A DNA stretch of 64,000 bases from Pseudarthrobacter sp. PS3-L1. Lineage in GTDB: Bacteria > Actinomycetota > Actinomycetes > Actinomycetales > Micrococcaceae. The translations under genes and the position numbers were made by a program. Positions 1 to 9,609 of this stretch are shown here, piece after piece. The number at the start of each line of letters is the position of its first letter. Position 1 is the stretch's first letter. A model generated the notes under the pieces. That model was given only the letters and a program-made list of their open reading frames with translations. It had not been told where the DNA came from and searched no databases. The stretch is from positions 62,001 through 126,000 of the forward strand of contig NZ_JASISU010000002.1 of the NCBI RefSeq assembly GCF_030063285.1. The letters are read 5' to 3'.

Positions 1-1416
1 CCAGACGGGGATGGGCACGCCAAAGAAGCGCTGGCGGGATACCAGCCAGTCTCCGTTGAGTCCCGCGATCCAGTTTTCGTACCGTGAGCGCATGAAGGCG
101 GGGTGGAACTCGATGTCCTTGCCCCGGCCGATCAGGCGTTCGCGGCGTTCTTCATCGCGCCCACCGTTGCGGATGTACCACTGCCGGCTGGTGACCACTT
201 CAAGTGGCTTGTCGCCCTTTTCGAAGAAGTTCACGGGGTGCATGATCTTCTTTGGTTCCCCGTCGAGGAGGTCCTGTGCCGCCAGCAGCTCGACCACGGC
301 TTCCTTGGCGCTGAAGACAGTTTTGCCGGACAGGGTCGCAAACGCTGCGCGGCCCTCGTCGCTGGTGATCCAGTCAGGGGTTTCCCCGATGATGCGGCCA
401 TCCCGGCCCACAATGGCGCGGGTGGGTAGCTGCAGTTCCCGCCACCACGTTACGTCGGTGAGGTCGCCGAAGGTACAGACCATGGCGGCACCCGAACCCT
501 TGTCCGGCTTGGCCAGTGGATGTGCGTAGACCGTGACCTGCACACCGAACACGGGGGACGTGACGGTTTTTCCGAACAGCGGCTTGTAGCGTTCGTCGTC
601 AGGGTTTGCCACCACGGCTGCGCAGGCAGCGAGAAGTTCGGGGCGGGTGGTCTCGATGTAGATTTTCTCGCCGTCTTCGGTAAAGAACGGGTAACGATAA
701 TAGGCGCCAGCCACTTCGCGATCTTCGAGTTCCGCCTGGGCAACTGCGGTACGGAACGTTACGTCCCAGAGCGTGGGTGCTTCTGCCATATAGGCGTCCC
801 CGGCGGTGAGGTTGGCGAGGAAGGCACGCTGTGACACGGCGCGGGAGGTGTCGTCGATGGTGCGGTACGTCAGGCTCCAGTCAACGGAGAGGCCGAGGGT
901 CTGGAAAAGGTTCTCAAAAACCTTTTCGTCCTCGACGGCAAGTTCCTCGCAGAGTTCAATGAAATTCCGCCGTGACACGACATCGAAGTCGCGCTGGTTC
1001 TTGGCGGGGGAGGCCGGCGGGCGGTAATCGGCGTTATACCGAACGGTGGGGTCGCAGCGGACGCCGTAGTAGTTCTGGACCCTGCGCTCGGTGGGCAACC
1101 CGTTGTCGTCCCAGCCCATGGGGTAGAAGACGTTCTTGCCGCTCATGCGCTGGTGACGTGCGAGGACGTCCGTCTGAGTGTAGGAGAACATGTGTCCTAC
1201 GTGCAGGGAACCGGATGCGGTGGGCGGCGGGGTATCGATCGAGTAGACCTGCTCCCGGGTGGTGTCCGGGTTGAAGGCGTAGGTTCCTTCGGAGCTCCAA
1301 CGCTCGGTGAGTTTTGCCTCCAGCCCTTCAAGGGCCGGCTTGTCCGGAACGTTGATCGGAGCGGGGTTGATAGGGGCGGTGGAGGGCGTGTCTGTACCCT
1401 GATGTGTTTCAGCCAT
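1..1416 (-). CDS. valS: Valine-tRNA ligase, N-terminal part (3' end outside window)
   Basis: Charges tRNA-Val with valine in the cytoplasm. Read on the minus strand from ATG at 1416, the frame stays open for 472 codons to base 1, so only the N-terminal half or so of a class I synthetase is present. A TASGSLHVGH stretch at residues 67-75 is the HIGH motif in its valine-enzyme form, and the last visible residues (FFGVPIPVW) are the conserved start of the post-editing catalytic core. The long middle segment, with DWSLTYRTID and the editing domain, fits ValRS. The start is supported by alignment of the N-terminus ahead of the HIGH motif. The gene is divergent from the symporter gene at 1663. Confidence 0.95.
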   Translation of the reverse strand, partial: MAETHQGTDTPSTAPINPAPINVPDKPALEGLEAKLTERWSSEGTYAFNPDTTREQVYSIDTPPPTASGSLHVGHMFSYTQTDVLARHQRMSGKNVFYPMGWDDNGLPTERRVQNYYGVRCDPTVRYNADYRPPASPAKNQRDFDVVSRRNFIELCEELAVEDEKVFENLFQTLGLSVDWSLTYRTIDDTSRAVSQRAFLANLTAGDAYMAEAPTLWDVTFRTAVAQAELEDREVAGAYYRYPFFTEDGEKIYIETTRPELLAACAAVVANPDDERYKPLFGKTVTSPVFGVQVTVYAHPLAKPDKGSGAAMVCTFGDLTDVTWWRELQLPTRAIVGRDGRIIGETPDWITSDEGRAAFATLSGKTVFSAKEAVVELLAAQDLLDGEPKKIMHPVNFFEKGDKPLEVVTSRQWYIRNGGRDEERRERLIGRGKDIEFHPAFMRSRYENWIAGLNGDWLVSRQRFFGVPIPVW

Positions 1417-1662
1417 AGAGCAATTCTTCCATGCTGGGCCGAAGTGCGGTTTTTCCGCGGAATTACCGGGGAGTTCCAGGCACTCACTGCACGGCATCGA
1501 GAAGTCCCGAGACAGCACACAGCTCCATGAGAGCGGCCTGAGAATGAGGTTTCTATCGGGTAACGCTCGCCATTTTTTGGGTTCCGTGGCTCGAAGGCAC
1601 GCTCTGATGCGGGTAACCTTACCTGTGACTACCATCACCTTTGATCGGAGCCACACCCCATC

Positions 1663-3234
1663 ATGAGTACTTACCTAGCATTGCCAGCCGAAGGCGCAGC
1701 CGAGAAAGTGGGCTGGTTGGCCGCTATCGAGAAGTCAATCGATTCGGTTTTCCAGCCCGTCACGGAGGTTTTCTCCAATATCGTTTTTGTTCCCATCACC
1801 ATTGGGGACATCAGCTTCCCGGCGGTGGTGCTGTGGCTCATCGCAGCGGGCGTCATCTTCACCTTCTACTTTGGCTTCATCCAGGTCCGCGGCTTCAAAA
1901 CCGGGCTTGACGTGATCCGCGGACGCTATTCCGCTAAATCTGATCCGGGCGAAGTGACGCACTTCCAGGCCCTCACCTCCGCACTCTCAGGCACAGTTGG
2001 CCTCGGTAACATTGCCGGTGTTGGTGCTGCCATGGCACTGGGTGGTCCTGGCGCGACGTTCTGGATGGTGCTGGCTGGACTGCTGGGCATGGCCACCAAG
2101 TTTGCCGAATGTACCCTTGGGGTCAAGTACCGCGAGGTGCACCCGGATGGTTCGGTCACCGGCGGACCCTTCAAGTACCTGCCGATCGCCTTCCGCAAGT
2201 TCGGCAAGATCCCGGCCAAGACATTGACCGGGATTTTTGCTGTCGCCATCCTGTTCTTCGGTATCGCCGGAGGCAACATGTTCCAGGCAAACCAGACCTT
2301 CGCGCAGATCCAGAACGTGACCGGCGGAGACGACGGCTTCCTGGGCAGCGCAGGCGCAGCACTGATCTTCGGAATTGTCCTTGCTGCCCTGGTTGCGGCA
2401 GTGATCCTCGGTGGTATCAAGTCCATCGGCGCCACCACCAGCAAGCTCGTTCCTTCCATGGGCCTCGTCTACGTCCTGGCCTGCCTGTTTGTGATTTTCG
2501 CCAACCTTGATCACGTCCCCGCAGCCTTCGGGTCCATCTTCACCGGCGCCTTCAACCCCCAGGGCATGGCGGGCGGCTTTGTGGGCGTCATGATCGTTGG
2601 TTTCCAACGTGCAGCATTCTCCAACGAGGCCGGTCTTGGCTCGTCGTCGATTGCGCACTCTGCCGTGAAGACCAGGCGCCCCGTCAGCGAGGGCTTTGTG
2701 GCAATGTTCGAGCCCCTCGTTGATACGGTCCTGATCTGCACCATGACTGCGCTGGCTATCATCATTGCTGGCGCACCCAGCTTCCAGGCCGGCATGGACC
2801 AGGTCCAGGCGGGGGACGGTGCACCCGACGGTGTCATCCTGACCTCTGATGCTTTCGCTACTGTCCTGCCATGGTTCCCCGTGGTCCTTGCCGTGGCAGT
2901 ATCGCTCTTTGCCTTCTCCACCTTGATCACCTGGTCCTATTACGGACTCAAGGCCTGGGAGTATCTCTTTGGCCGGAGCAAGGCCTCCGAGATTTCCTAC
3001 AAGTGCGTGTTCCTCTTCTTCACGGTTGTGGGTACCGTCCTGACCTTCACGCAGGTCCTGAACTTTGCCGACGCTGCACTGTTTGTCTGCGCCTTCGTGA
3101 ACCTGTTGGGCGTCTATCTGCTGTTGCCGGTGATCAAGAAGGAAATGAAGAAGTACCTGGCGGACAGGAAGAGCGGCCAGCTGGAAATTCTCGGTCTCGA
3201 AGACGAAGAAATGGAATCCAGCACCCGCTCCTGA
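1663..3234 (+). CDS. Alanine/glycine:cation symporter (AGCS) family protein
   Basis: Predicted sodium- or proton-coupled amino-acid uptake protein of the inner membrane, 523 residues, the normal size for the AGCS (AlsT/DagA) family. About ten hydrophobic segments are visible. The family signature region (GTVGLGNIAGVGAAMALGGP, about residues 110-129) and the FSNEAGLGSSSIAHSA stretch in the second half are both intact. A short soluble N-terminus of about 35 residues and an acidic C-terminal tail frame the core. It starts at ATG 1663 with a weak CGGAG upstream and stands alone, 246 bp from valS on the other strand; that gap must hold both divergent promoters. The substrate (alanine, glycine or another small amino acid) cannot be told from sequence. 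Confidence 0.9.
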   Translation: MSTYLALPAEGAAEKVGWLAAIEKSIDSVFQPVTEVFSNIVFVPITIGDISFPAVVLWLIAAGVIFTFYFGFIQVRGFKTGLDVIRGRYSAKSDPGEVTHFQALTSALSGTVGLGNIAGVGAAMALGGPGATFWMVLAGLLGMATKFAECTLGVKYREVHPDGSVTGGPFKYLPIAFRKFGKIPAKTLTGIFAVAILFFGIAGGNMFQANQTFAQIQNVTGGDDGFLGSAGAALIFGIVLAALVAAVILGGIKSIGATTSKLVPSMGLVYVLACLFVIFANLDHVPAAFGSIFTGAFNPQGMAGGFVGVMIVGFQRAAFSNEAGLGSSSIAHSAVKTRRPVSEGFVAMFEPLVDTVLICTMTALAIIIAGAPSFQAGMDQVQAGDGAPDGVILTSDAFATVLPWFPVVLAVAVSLFAFSTLITWSYYGLKAWEYLFGRSKASEISYKCVFLFFTVVGTVLTFTQVLNFADAALFVCAFVNLLGVYLLLPVIKKEMKKYLADRKSGQLEILGLEDEEMESSTRS

Positions 3235-3251
3235 TCCACTAGTGTGGTCCC

Positions 3252-4013
3252 ATGACTGCGGATCACCACACGAATACAGCACTGGTTACCGGTGCCAGTA
3301 CCGGTATTGGCGAGGCCACCGTGCACGCCTTGCGCACCGAAGGGTGGCAGGTGTACGCGGTGGCTCGCCGCGCTGACCGGCTGAAAGCGTTGGCGGAGGC
3401 GACAGGTGCCGTGGCGCTTCCTGCGGATATCACAGCTGACGACGACGTTGCCCGGGTTCTGGCCACTGTCACCTCCGGTGGCGGCATCACCACGCTGGTC
3501 AATATTGCTGGCGGTGCCCGCGGGGCTGACCGGATTGGCGAGGCAGACACCGATGACTGGGAGTGGATGTTCCAGGCAAATGTCATGGGCACCCTGAAAC
3601 TGACCCGGGCGTTCCTGCCCATGCTGCGTGCCAGCGGAACGGGCACCGTCCTGAATCTGACCTCCACAGCAGGGATCACTGCCTATGAAGGTGGGGGCGG
3701 TTATAACGCGGCAAAATTTGCCCAGCACGCCATGACAGGTGCCCTCCGCCTCGAGGAAGCCGAACATAACGTACGCGTGATCGAGGTGGCACCAGGGCTG
3801 GTGCAGACAGAGGAATTTGCCCTCAACCGGCTTGGTGGGGATGCCGGTGCTGCGGCAAAGGTCTACCAGGGAGTCGAGAACCCCCTTACTGCCGCTGACG
3901 TTGCGGATGTTGTCCGATATGCCGTCAGCGTCCCGCACCATGTGAACCTGGACCAGATTGTGGTCCGCCCCGTTGCGCAGGCTGCCAACCACAAGCTGAT
4001 CCGCAAGGCCTGA
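3252..4013 (+). CDS. Short-chain dehydrogenase/reductase (SDR)
   Basis: NAD(P)-dependent oxidoreductase of the classical SDR type, 253 residues. The Rossmann glycine motif TGASTGIGE is at residues 13-21, the NIAGG structural motif is in the middle, and the catalytic YxxxK appears as YNAAK, preceded by LTSTAGI with the catalytic Ser/Thr. It follows the symporter gene by 17 bp on the same strand and so may be co-transcribed. The substrate is not deducible; many close relatives are annotated only as SDR family oxidoreductase. Confidence 0.88.
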   Translation: MTADHHTNTALVTGASTGIGEATVHALRTEGWQVYAVARRADRLKALAEATGAVALPADITADDDVARVLATVTSGGGITTLVNIAGGARGADRIGEADTDDWEWMFQANVMGTLKLTRAFLPMLRASGTGTVLNLTSTAGITAYEGGGGYNAAKFAQHAMTGALRLEEAEHNVRVIEVAPGLVQTEEFALNRLGGDAGAAAKVYQGVENPLTAADVADVVRYAVSVPHHVNLDQIVVRPVAQAANHKLIRKA

Positions 4014-4628
4014 TCACCCAGCGAGGGGGACCCGGGTTAGTTCATCCCAGGTGAAGTGGCCTTGCTCCGGATCCTGGTGGACTGCCAGAAGCACAAGTTC
4101 GCTGATGGCAAGGGCTGGCAACGGTTCTCCCGCCACAGCATCGACCGCCTGTTGCACTGCTTCTGTACTGCCATCCGCCAGGCCGTATCCCAGGCTGATA
4201 TGCGGTCGTGCTGGAGCGTCCGGCAGGGGGACCCCTGCTGAAAGGCTTTCCTTAGCAGCTGTCCTCACACCCTCAAGCATGCGGGTCCACCCAGCAGTGC
4301 CGGCACAGCTGGATCCCAACGCGAAGTCCTCTGCTACCGGTTCGCCTAGCTGGACCGCGAACGGCGCTGTCCGTGCCGCGAGATCCTGAAGCTTGGCGAC
4401 GAACCTGTCGAGCTGTTCGGACGCGACCTCATCCCGGGACAGGCCAAACTGCTGGACCGTGGCGTGCAAAAACTCCGGTGGCTGGGTTGAACAGTAGCCA
4501 ACGCCATGTAGGGCAACCTGCCGTTCCATGAGCGCGGAGACCAGGGCCGGTTCGGGCAACACGTAAATGTGGAGCCTGTTGCGGAGGGAGGGCCAGAGAG
4601 TGTTCGTTTCGCCAAAAAACCTTTTCAT
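4014..4628 (-). CDS. 2'-5' RNA ligase / 2H phosphoesterase family protein
   Basis: Protein of 204 residues with the two histidine motifs of the 2H phosphoesterase superfamily: HATVQQF near residue 55 (HxT) and HISLGYG near residue 145 (HxS). Family members cleave 2',3'-cyclic phosphates or related bonds; the natural substrate is unknown. The stop codon abuts the end of the convergent SDR gene (stop at 4011-4013), so the two transcripts run into each other with almost no intergenic DNA. Confidence 0.8.
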   Translation of the reverse strand: MKRFFGETNTLWPSLRNRLHIYVLPEPALVSALMERQVALHGVGYCSTQPPEFLHATVQQFGLSRDEVASEQLDRFVAKLQDLAARTAPFAVQLGEPVAEDFALGSSCAGTAGWTRMLEGVRTAAKESLSAGVPLPDAPARPHISLGYGLADGSTEAVQQAVDAVAGEPLPALAISELVLLAVHQDPEQGHFTWDELTRVPLAG

Positions 4629-4743
4629 GCGCCTAGGCTAGGCGCACGCGGTAAACACCGGATGAATCGCTCTTGACCGGCAGTGGTGGCTTGTGCCAGG
4701 TCGGGGAACGCTCCCTGAAACTGCTGCCTGCACGTCCGCGGAG

Positions 4744-5835
4744 TTACCCGGGAAGTGTCAGTTCGGCCACAACGCCCGCGTGGTCAGTGCCAGGGATGAC
4801 CACGGTGCGGAATGCCGAAATGCCGATGGTTGGACTGACCAGGATGTGATCCAATGCCGCGAAGGCAGGAAGGGCGCTGTTGTGTGGCCAGGTGGGAGAC
4901 AGCCCTTGCCCGGTAGCGGCGGCGGCATCCGTGAACCCGGCGGCCACCAGCGCGCGGAACTCTGGGTGGTCAAGGGTGGCGTTGAAGTCACCGAGCAGGA
5001 TCGTGGCGGCAGCACTGCCTGTTTGGTCGGCAAGCTGGGCCAATTCGGTGCGCCAGAAAGGTGTATGTCCGGGACGGGGAGAATCGACGTGGACCGCAGT
5101 GACGGCCAGCGTCGGGCCTTGGTCTACGGAGAGCAGTGCCCGGCTCTGGTTGAAGACACTCCCCGGGACCTTGCCCTGTGCTTCCAGCGGAAACCGCGAG
5201 AATACTCCACTGCCCGTATCTGCCCAGTCCACGTCGGTGACGCTATAGGGAAGAAGATCGCTGAGTCCTCCTGCTTCAAGGGCTTCGAGGCTGAGCGGCC
5301 CTAGTTCCGGAAGGGCAAGAAGGTCCACGTTGTTGTCCGTAACGGCGGCCGTGATGGCCGGAACATCCCAGCCACCACTGCCCACGTTGAGTGCCATGAC
5401 GCTCAGCGAACGCGGAGTGGGCGGCTCAGTGGCCCCATCATTTTTGCGCGGGTCGGCAATAATTCTGGGCGCAAGCAACAGCGACTGTGCCGCCAGGACC
5501 GCGATGGTGACCCCCAGGATGACTGTGCTGGCAACCGTGCTGCCGGCCCGGCGTCGCACTTTCCTGAAAGCCAGCACTGCGGCAACCAGGGCCAAGACGG
5601 TCAGGGGGAACGTGAGGGGGTAGCCCGAGAGTAGCTGCACCCAGGGCGTTCCGATGTTCCACGGACGGCTACTGAGGGCTGTCAGTCCGGCGGAAGGCAG
5701 GATAAGGACGACGGCGGCTACTGCCCACCAGCTGATCTGTAGCCGCCGGTTCTGCTTCTGGTGGACACCATGGGCACCGTCCCGCGGGTCACCGTGGGAG
5801 GCGGACGTCGGCTTACTGGCCTGGGGCGAAGACAT
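4744..5835 (-). CDS. Membrane-anchored endonuclease/exonuclease/phosphatase (EEP) family protein
   Basis: 363 residues. About residues 30-125 contain three hydrophobic segments; the rest is an EEP (DNase I-like) domain. Visible catalytic elements are ALNVGSGG (metal-site strand), LPELGP (Glu ligand), AVHVDSPRPG, LLGDFNATLDHPEF (the GDFN motif) and a C-terminal GTDHAGVVAE (SDH-type motif). Proteins with this layout are common in actinobacteria and expose the catalytic domain outside the membrane; the substrate (nucleic acid, lipid head group or other phosphodiester) is unknown. Divergent from the ileS leader. Confidence 0.82.
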   Translation of the reverse strand: MSSPQASKPTSASHGDPRDGAHGVHQKQNRRLQISWWAVAAVVLILPSAGLTALSSRPWNIGTPWVQLLSGYPLTFPLTVLALVAAVLAFRKVRRRAGSTVASTVILGVTIAVLAAQSLLLAPRIIADPRKNDGATEPPTPRSLSVMALNVGSGGWDVPAITAAVTDNNVDLLALPELGPLSLEALEAGGLSDLLPYSVTDVDWADTGSGVFSRFPLEAQGKVPGSVFNQSRALLSVDQGPTLAVTAVHVDSPRPGHTPFWRTELAQLADQTGSAAATILLGDFNATLDHPEFRALVAAGFTDAAAATGQGLSPTWPHNSALPAFAALDHILVSPTIGISAFRTVVIPGTDHAGVVAELTLPG

Positions 5836-5984
5836 GGTCCATTATCGGGCCAGGGTGGCCTTCTGCAGCTCACGGCACGTCACCGGATGCAGGGGTGCCG
5901 CCCGCGGTCCGCTGTCCAGCGCAGACCTACGCGCTGGACAGCGGCTCGCCGACGCTCCCGAATGGCGGAGCGCAGCTGCCCAGG

Positions 5985-6260
5985 CGTAGGATGGTCAAGG
6001 CGTTGACCCGGCTATCACCGGCGAGCTTCCGGAAGAACGCGTAACCAGCCACAGCGGCCGGTCATGTCACTAGAACCGGACGGGTAAGCCCGTCACAGCA
6101 GCAATGAGTGGCCTTCCTGGTTCACGTTTTCGTTCCGGCGGAATACGCGGGCAAGGTGGCAAGTGAGGTGGTACCGCGGTGCCGGCCCGTTGATTTTTAC
6201 GGGGCACGCCGTCCTTACATCCTGATCGGAACGCGCGGCAGCACCAGCTGTCCCGTTCAC
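5985..6260 (+). promoter_or_regulatory. T-box leader of ileS (ultrashort stem I type)
   Basis: The hallmark T-box sequence AGTGAGGTGGTACCGCGG lies at 6162-6179. Upstream, CCGG at 6008-6011 pairs with CCGG at 6018-6021 around a six-base loop that carries the isoleucine specifier ATC at 6014-6016. This is the ultrashort stem I arrangement described for actinobacterial ileS leaders, which regulate translation rather than transcription. A further hairpin (GTGCC at about 6179 with GGCAC at about 6205) follows the T-box. Uncharged tRNA-Ile would pair with both the specifier and the TGG of the T-box bulge and free the ileS start region. The outer boundaries given here are approximate. Confidence 0.93.
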
Positions 6261-6282
6261 CAGCTCAACCCAGGATGATGAG

Positions 6283-9200
6283 ATGACCTCTTACCCCAAG
6301 GCCTCCACCGCTCCGTCCGGCGCACCCGCCGGCGTGTCCGCCTCCGTGAAGTTCCCGGAGATCGAAGAGCGGATCCTCAAATACTGGGACCAGGATGGCA
6401 CGTTCCAGGCCAGCATCGACCAGCGCGATGCCGATCTGCCCGGCGGAACCCCCGGTAGCAACGAATTCGTCTTTTACGACGGCCCGCCATTCGCCAATGG
6501 GCTGCCACACTACGGCCACCTCCTGACCGGCTACGCCAAGGACCTGGTGGGCCGCTACCAGACACAGCGGGGCAAACGCGTGGAGCGCCGCTTCGGTTGG
6601 GACACCCACGGACTGCCCGCTGAACTCGAAGCCATGAAGCAGCTGGGCATGACGGACAAGACCCAGATCGAGGCGATGGGGATCGACAAGTTCAACGACG
6701 CCTGCCGTGCCTCCGTGATGAAGTACGCCGACGAGTGGCAGAGCTACGTCACCCGCCAGGCGCGCTGGGTGGACTTCGAGAATGACTACAAGACCCTGAA
6801 CGTCGAGTACATGGAATCAGTGCTGTGGGCGTTCAAGCAGCTCCACACCAAGGGCCTCACCTACAACGGCTACCGTGTCCTGCCGTATTGCTGGAAAGAC
6901 GAGACCCCGCTCTCCAACCACGAACTCCGCATGGATGACGACGTCTACAAGGACCGTCAGGACCAGACTGTCACCGTCACGTTCCCCATCACGGCAGGGG
7001 AGTCAGCACTCTCCAGGGAGCTCGCCGGAGTCCAAGCCCTCGCCTGGACCACCACGCCCTGGACGCTGCCTACCAACGCAGCGCTCGCCGTCGGGCCCTC
7101 GATCACCTACGTGGTGGTACCTGCCGGGCCGCACGGCATCAAGGCCGGTGCGCCGACGGCGCCTGTGGCGGGCAGTTTCCTGCTGGCTGCTGACCTGCTG
7201 GGCAACTACGCCAAGGACCTGGGGTACGACGACGCCGCTGCCGCGCAGGCCGCGATCACCGCCACACACGTGGGTGCCGACCTGGCCGGACTCGCGTACC
7301 AGCCGCTCTGGCACGATTTTGCCGATAATGAAAAATACGGCATGGAGAACGCCTGGCGTTTCCTGGTGGCCGACTACGTCACCACCACCGACGGAACAGG
7401 CATTGTCCACCAGGCGCCCGCCTACGGTGAGGATGACCAGAAAGTCTGTGAAGAAGCCGGGATCCCCGTGGTCCTCTCCGTGGATGAGGGCGCAAAGTTC
7501 CTGCCGCTCTTTGCCGGGGGAGACCTCAATGACATTGTGGGCCTGCAGGTTTTCGAAGCCAACAAGCCCATCACCCAGGTGTTGCGGGCCCAGGGTCGTC
7601 TGGTTCGCCAGGCTAGCTATGTGCACAGCTACCCGCACTGCTGGCGCTGCCGTAACCCGCTGATCTACCGGGCCGTCTCATCCTGGTATGTCCAGGTGAC
7701 AGCCTTCAAGGACCGGATGCTGGAGCTGAACCAGGACATCAACTGGATCCCCGGCAACGTCAAGGACGGTCAGTTTGGCAAGTGGTTGGCCAATGCCCGT
7801 GACTGGTCCATCAGCCGGAACCGCTACTGGGGCAGCCCGATTCCCGTGTGGCAGTCCACAGACCCCGAGTATCCCCGGACAGATGTCTACGGCTCCCTGG
7901 CCGAGATTGAGGCGGATTTTGGCCGCCTGCCACTGAACAAGGAAGGCCAGGTTGACCTGCACCGGCCCTTTATTGATGAGCTGACACGGCCCAACCCGGA
8001 CGATCCGCGCAGCCCTGAGGAAGGCCAGTCCCTCATGCGCCGCGTGGAGGACGTCCTTGATGTCTGGTTCGACTCTGGTTCCATGCCCTACGGCCAGGTG
8101 CACTACCCATTCGAGAATGAAGCCTGGTTCGATTCGCACAACCCAGCGGATTTCATCGTGGAGTACATCGGCCAGACCCGGGGCTGGTTCTACATGCTGC
8201 ACATCCTCTCGACGGCCCTCTTTGACCGGCCAGCCTTCCGTAATGTCATCAGCCACGGTATTGTGCTCGGCTCCGACGGACAGAAGATGTCCAAGTCCCT
8301 GCGCAACTATCCGGATGTGTCCGAGGTCCTGGACCGTGATGGGTCCGACGCCATGCGCTGGTTCCTGATGTCCAGCCCCATCCTTCGTGGCGGCAACCTG
8401 GTGGTCACCGAACAGGGGATCCGCGACGGCGTCCGCCAGGTCATCCTGCCGCTGTGGAACGTCTACAGTTTCTTTACCCTCTACACCAACGCTGCCAACG
8501 GCGGTGCAGGGTACGACGCCAAGCTCCGCTACGACGGCTACACCGACACCATGGACCAGTACCTCCTGGCCAATACGGGTGACCTGGTCCGGGCCATGAC
8601 CACCCACCTTGACGAGTACGACATCTCGGGCGCATGCGATGACCTGCGCAGCTACCTGGACATGCTTACCAACTGGTACGTCAGGCGCAGCCGCCAGCGC
8701 TTCTTCGACGAAAGCACCGACGCCTTCGACGCCCTTCATACGGCGCTTGAAACCGTCTGCAGGGTTTCTGCATCCCTGCTGCCGCTAATCTCCGAGGAAA
8801 TCTGGCGTGGACTCACCGGTGGCCGCTCGGTACACCTGGCTGACTGGCCCGAAGCGTCGCTGTTCCCCGCCAACCCAGCACTTGTGGAGGCCATGGACAA
8901 AGTCCAGCAGATCTGTTCCACCGGGTCCTCACTGCGGAAGGCCGCCAACCTTCGGGTGCGCCTGCCGTTGAAGGAGCTCACTGTTGTGGCACCCGGTGCT
9001 GATTCGCTGTCCGGTTTTGCTGGTGTCGTCGCTGATGAACTGAACCTGCGTTCAGTGCGCCTGCTCGACGCTGCCACCGCCTCTCCAGAAGAATTTGGCA
9101 TCACCCAAAAGCTCGTGGTCAACGCCCGTGCCGCTGGTCCGCGGCTGGGCAAGAATGTCCAGCAGGCCATCAGGGGCGCCAAGTCCGGTGACTGGTCAGT

Positions 9201-9603
9201 GGACGATGCCGGGGTGGTCACAGCAGGGTCCCTGGCATTGGAACCTGCTGAATACACCCTTGAGACAGTGGTGGCAGAGGCCGACGGCGAGGCCGCTGCA
9301 CGGTCTGCCGTGGCGGTCCTTCCAGGTGGTGGTTTTGTGGTGCTGAACACGGAAGTCACTCCCGAACTGGAAGCCGAAGGATTGGCCCGGGACATGGTCC
9401 GTACCATCCAGCAGGCGCGCAAAGATGCCGGACTGAACGTCAGTGACCGGATCCGCACCTCGGTCACAGCAGCCCAGAACGTGGTGGATGCCCTGGCCGA
9501 AAACGCCCAGCTGGTCAAGACCGAGACATTAACCGCTGACCTGTCAGCGGTCCTCGGAGACGTCCCGGAACCTGTTGTCGTTGTCGAAAAATTGGAGTCC
9601 TGA
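6283..9603 (+). CDS. ileS: Isoleucine-tRNA ligase
   Basis: Charges tRNA-Ile. 1106 residues, typical of the long actinobacterial (eukaryote-like) IleRS. HYGH at residues 76-79 is the HIGH motif and KMSKS at 668-672 the second ATP-binding motif; the editing domain with its threonine-rich [12 protein letters not shown] stretch lies between them. The C-terminal tRNA-binding and DUF5915-like regions are complete. It is preceded by a T-box leader, so expression should respond to uncharged tRNA-Ile, and followed 6 bp later by folC, with which it is probably co-transcribed. Confidence 0.97.
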   Translation: MTSYPKASTAPSGAPAGVSASVKFPEIEERILKYWDQDGTFQASIDQRDADLPGGTPGSNEFVFYDGPPFANGLPHYGHLLTGYAKDLVGRYQTQRGKRVERRFGWDTHGLPAELEAMKQLGMTDKTQIEAMGIDKFNDACRASVMKYADEWQSYVTRQARWVDFENDYKTLNVEYMESVLWAFKQLHTKGLTYNGYRVLPYCWKDETPLSNHELRMDDDVYKDRQDQTVTVTFPITAGESALSRELAGVQALAWTTTPWTLPTNAALAVGPSITYVVVPAGPHGIKAGAPTAPVAGSFLLAADLLGNYAKDLGYDDAAAAQAAITATHVGADLAGLAYQPLWHDFADNEKYGMENAWRFLVADYVTTTDGTGIVHQAPAYGEDDQKVCEEAGIPVVLSVDEGAKFLPLFAGGDLNDIVGLQVFEANKPITQVLRAQGRLVRQASYVHSYPHCWRCRNPLIYRAVSSWYVQVTAFKDRMLELNQDINWIPGNVKDGQFGKWLANARDWSISRNRYWGSPIPVWQSTDPEYPRTDVYGSLAEIEADFGRLPLNKEGQVDLHRPFIDELTRPNPDDPRSPEEGQSLMRRVEDVLDVWFDSGSMPYGQVHYPFENEAWFDSHNPADFIVEYIGQTRGWFYMLHILSTALFDRPAFRNVISHGIVLGSDGQKMSKSLRNYPDVSEVLDRDGSDAMRWFLMSSPILRGGNLVVTEQGIRDGVRQVILPLWNVYSFFTLYTNAANGGAGYDAKLRYDGYTDTMDQYLLANTGDLVRAMTTHLDEYDISGACDDLRSYLDMLTNWYVRRSRQRFFDESTDAFDALHTALETVCRVSASLLPLISEEIWRGLTGGRSVHLADWPEASLFPANPALVEAMDKVQQICSTGSSLRKAANLRVRLPLKELTVVAPGADSLSGFAGVVADELNLRSVRLLDAATASPEEFGITQKLVVNARAAGPRLGKNVQQAIRGAKSGDWSVDDAGVVTAGSLALEPAEYTLETVVAEADGEAAARSAVAVLPGGGFVVLNTEVTPELEAEGLARDMVRTIQQARKDAGLNVSDRIRTSVTAAQNVVDALAENAQLVKTETLTADLSAVLGDVPEPVVVVEKLES

Positions 9604-9609
9604 AACGCC

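Noticed and set aside
1987..3282. Long open frame opposite the symporter gene
   Set aside because: Exact antisense shadow of a well-supported gene in GC-rich DNA; His/Gly/Asp-rich composition without any family motif.
7678..8739. 353-codon open frame opposite ileS
   Set aside because: Antisense to conserved IleRS sequence; composition is typical of third-position GC shadow frames.
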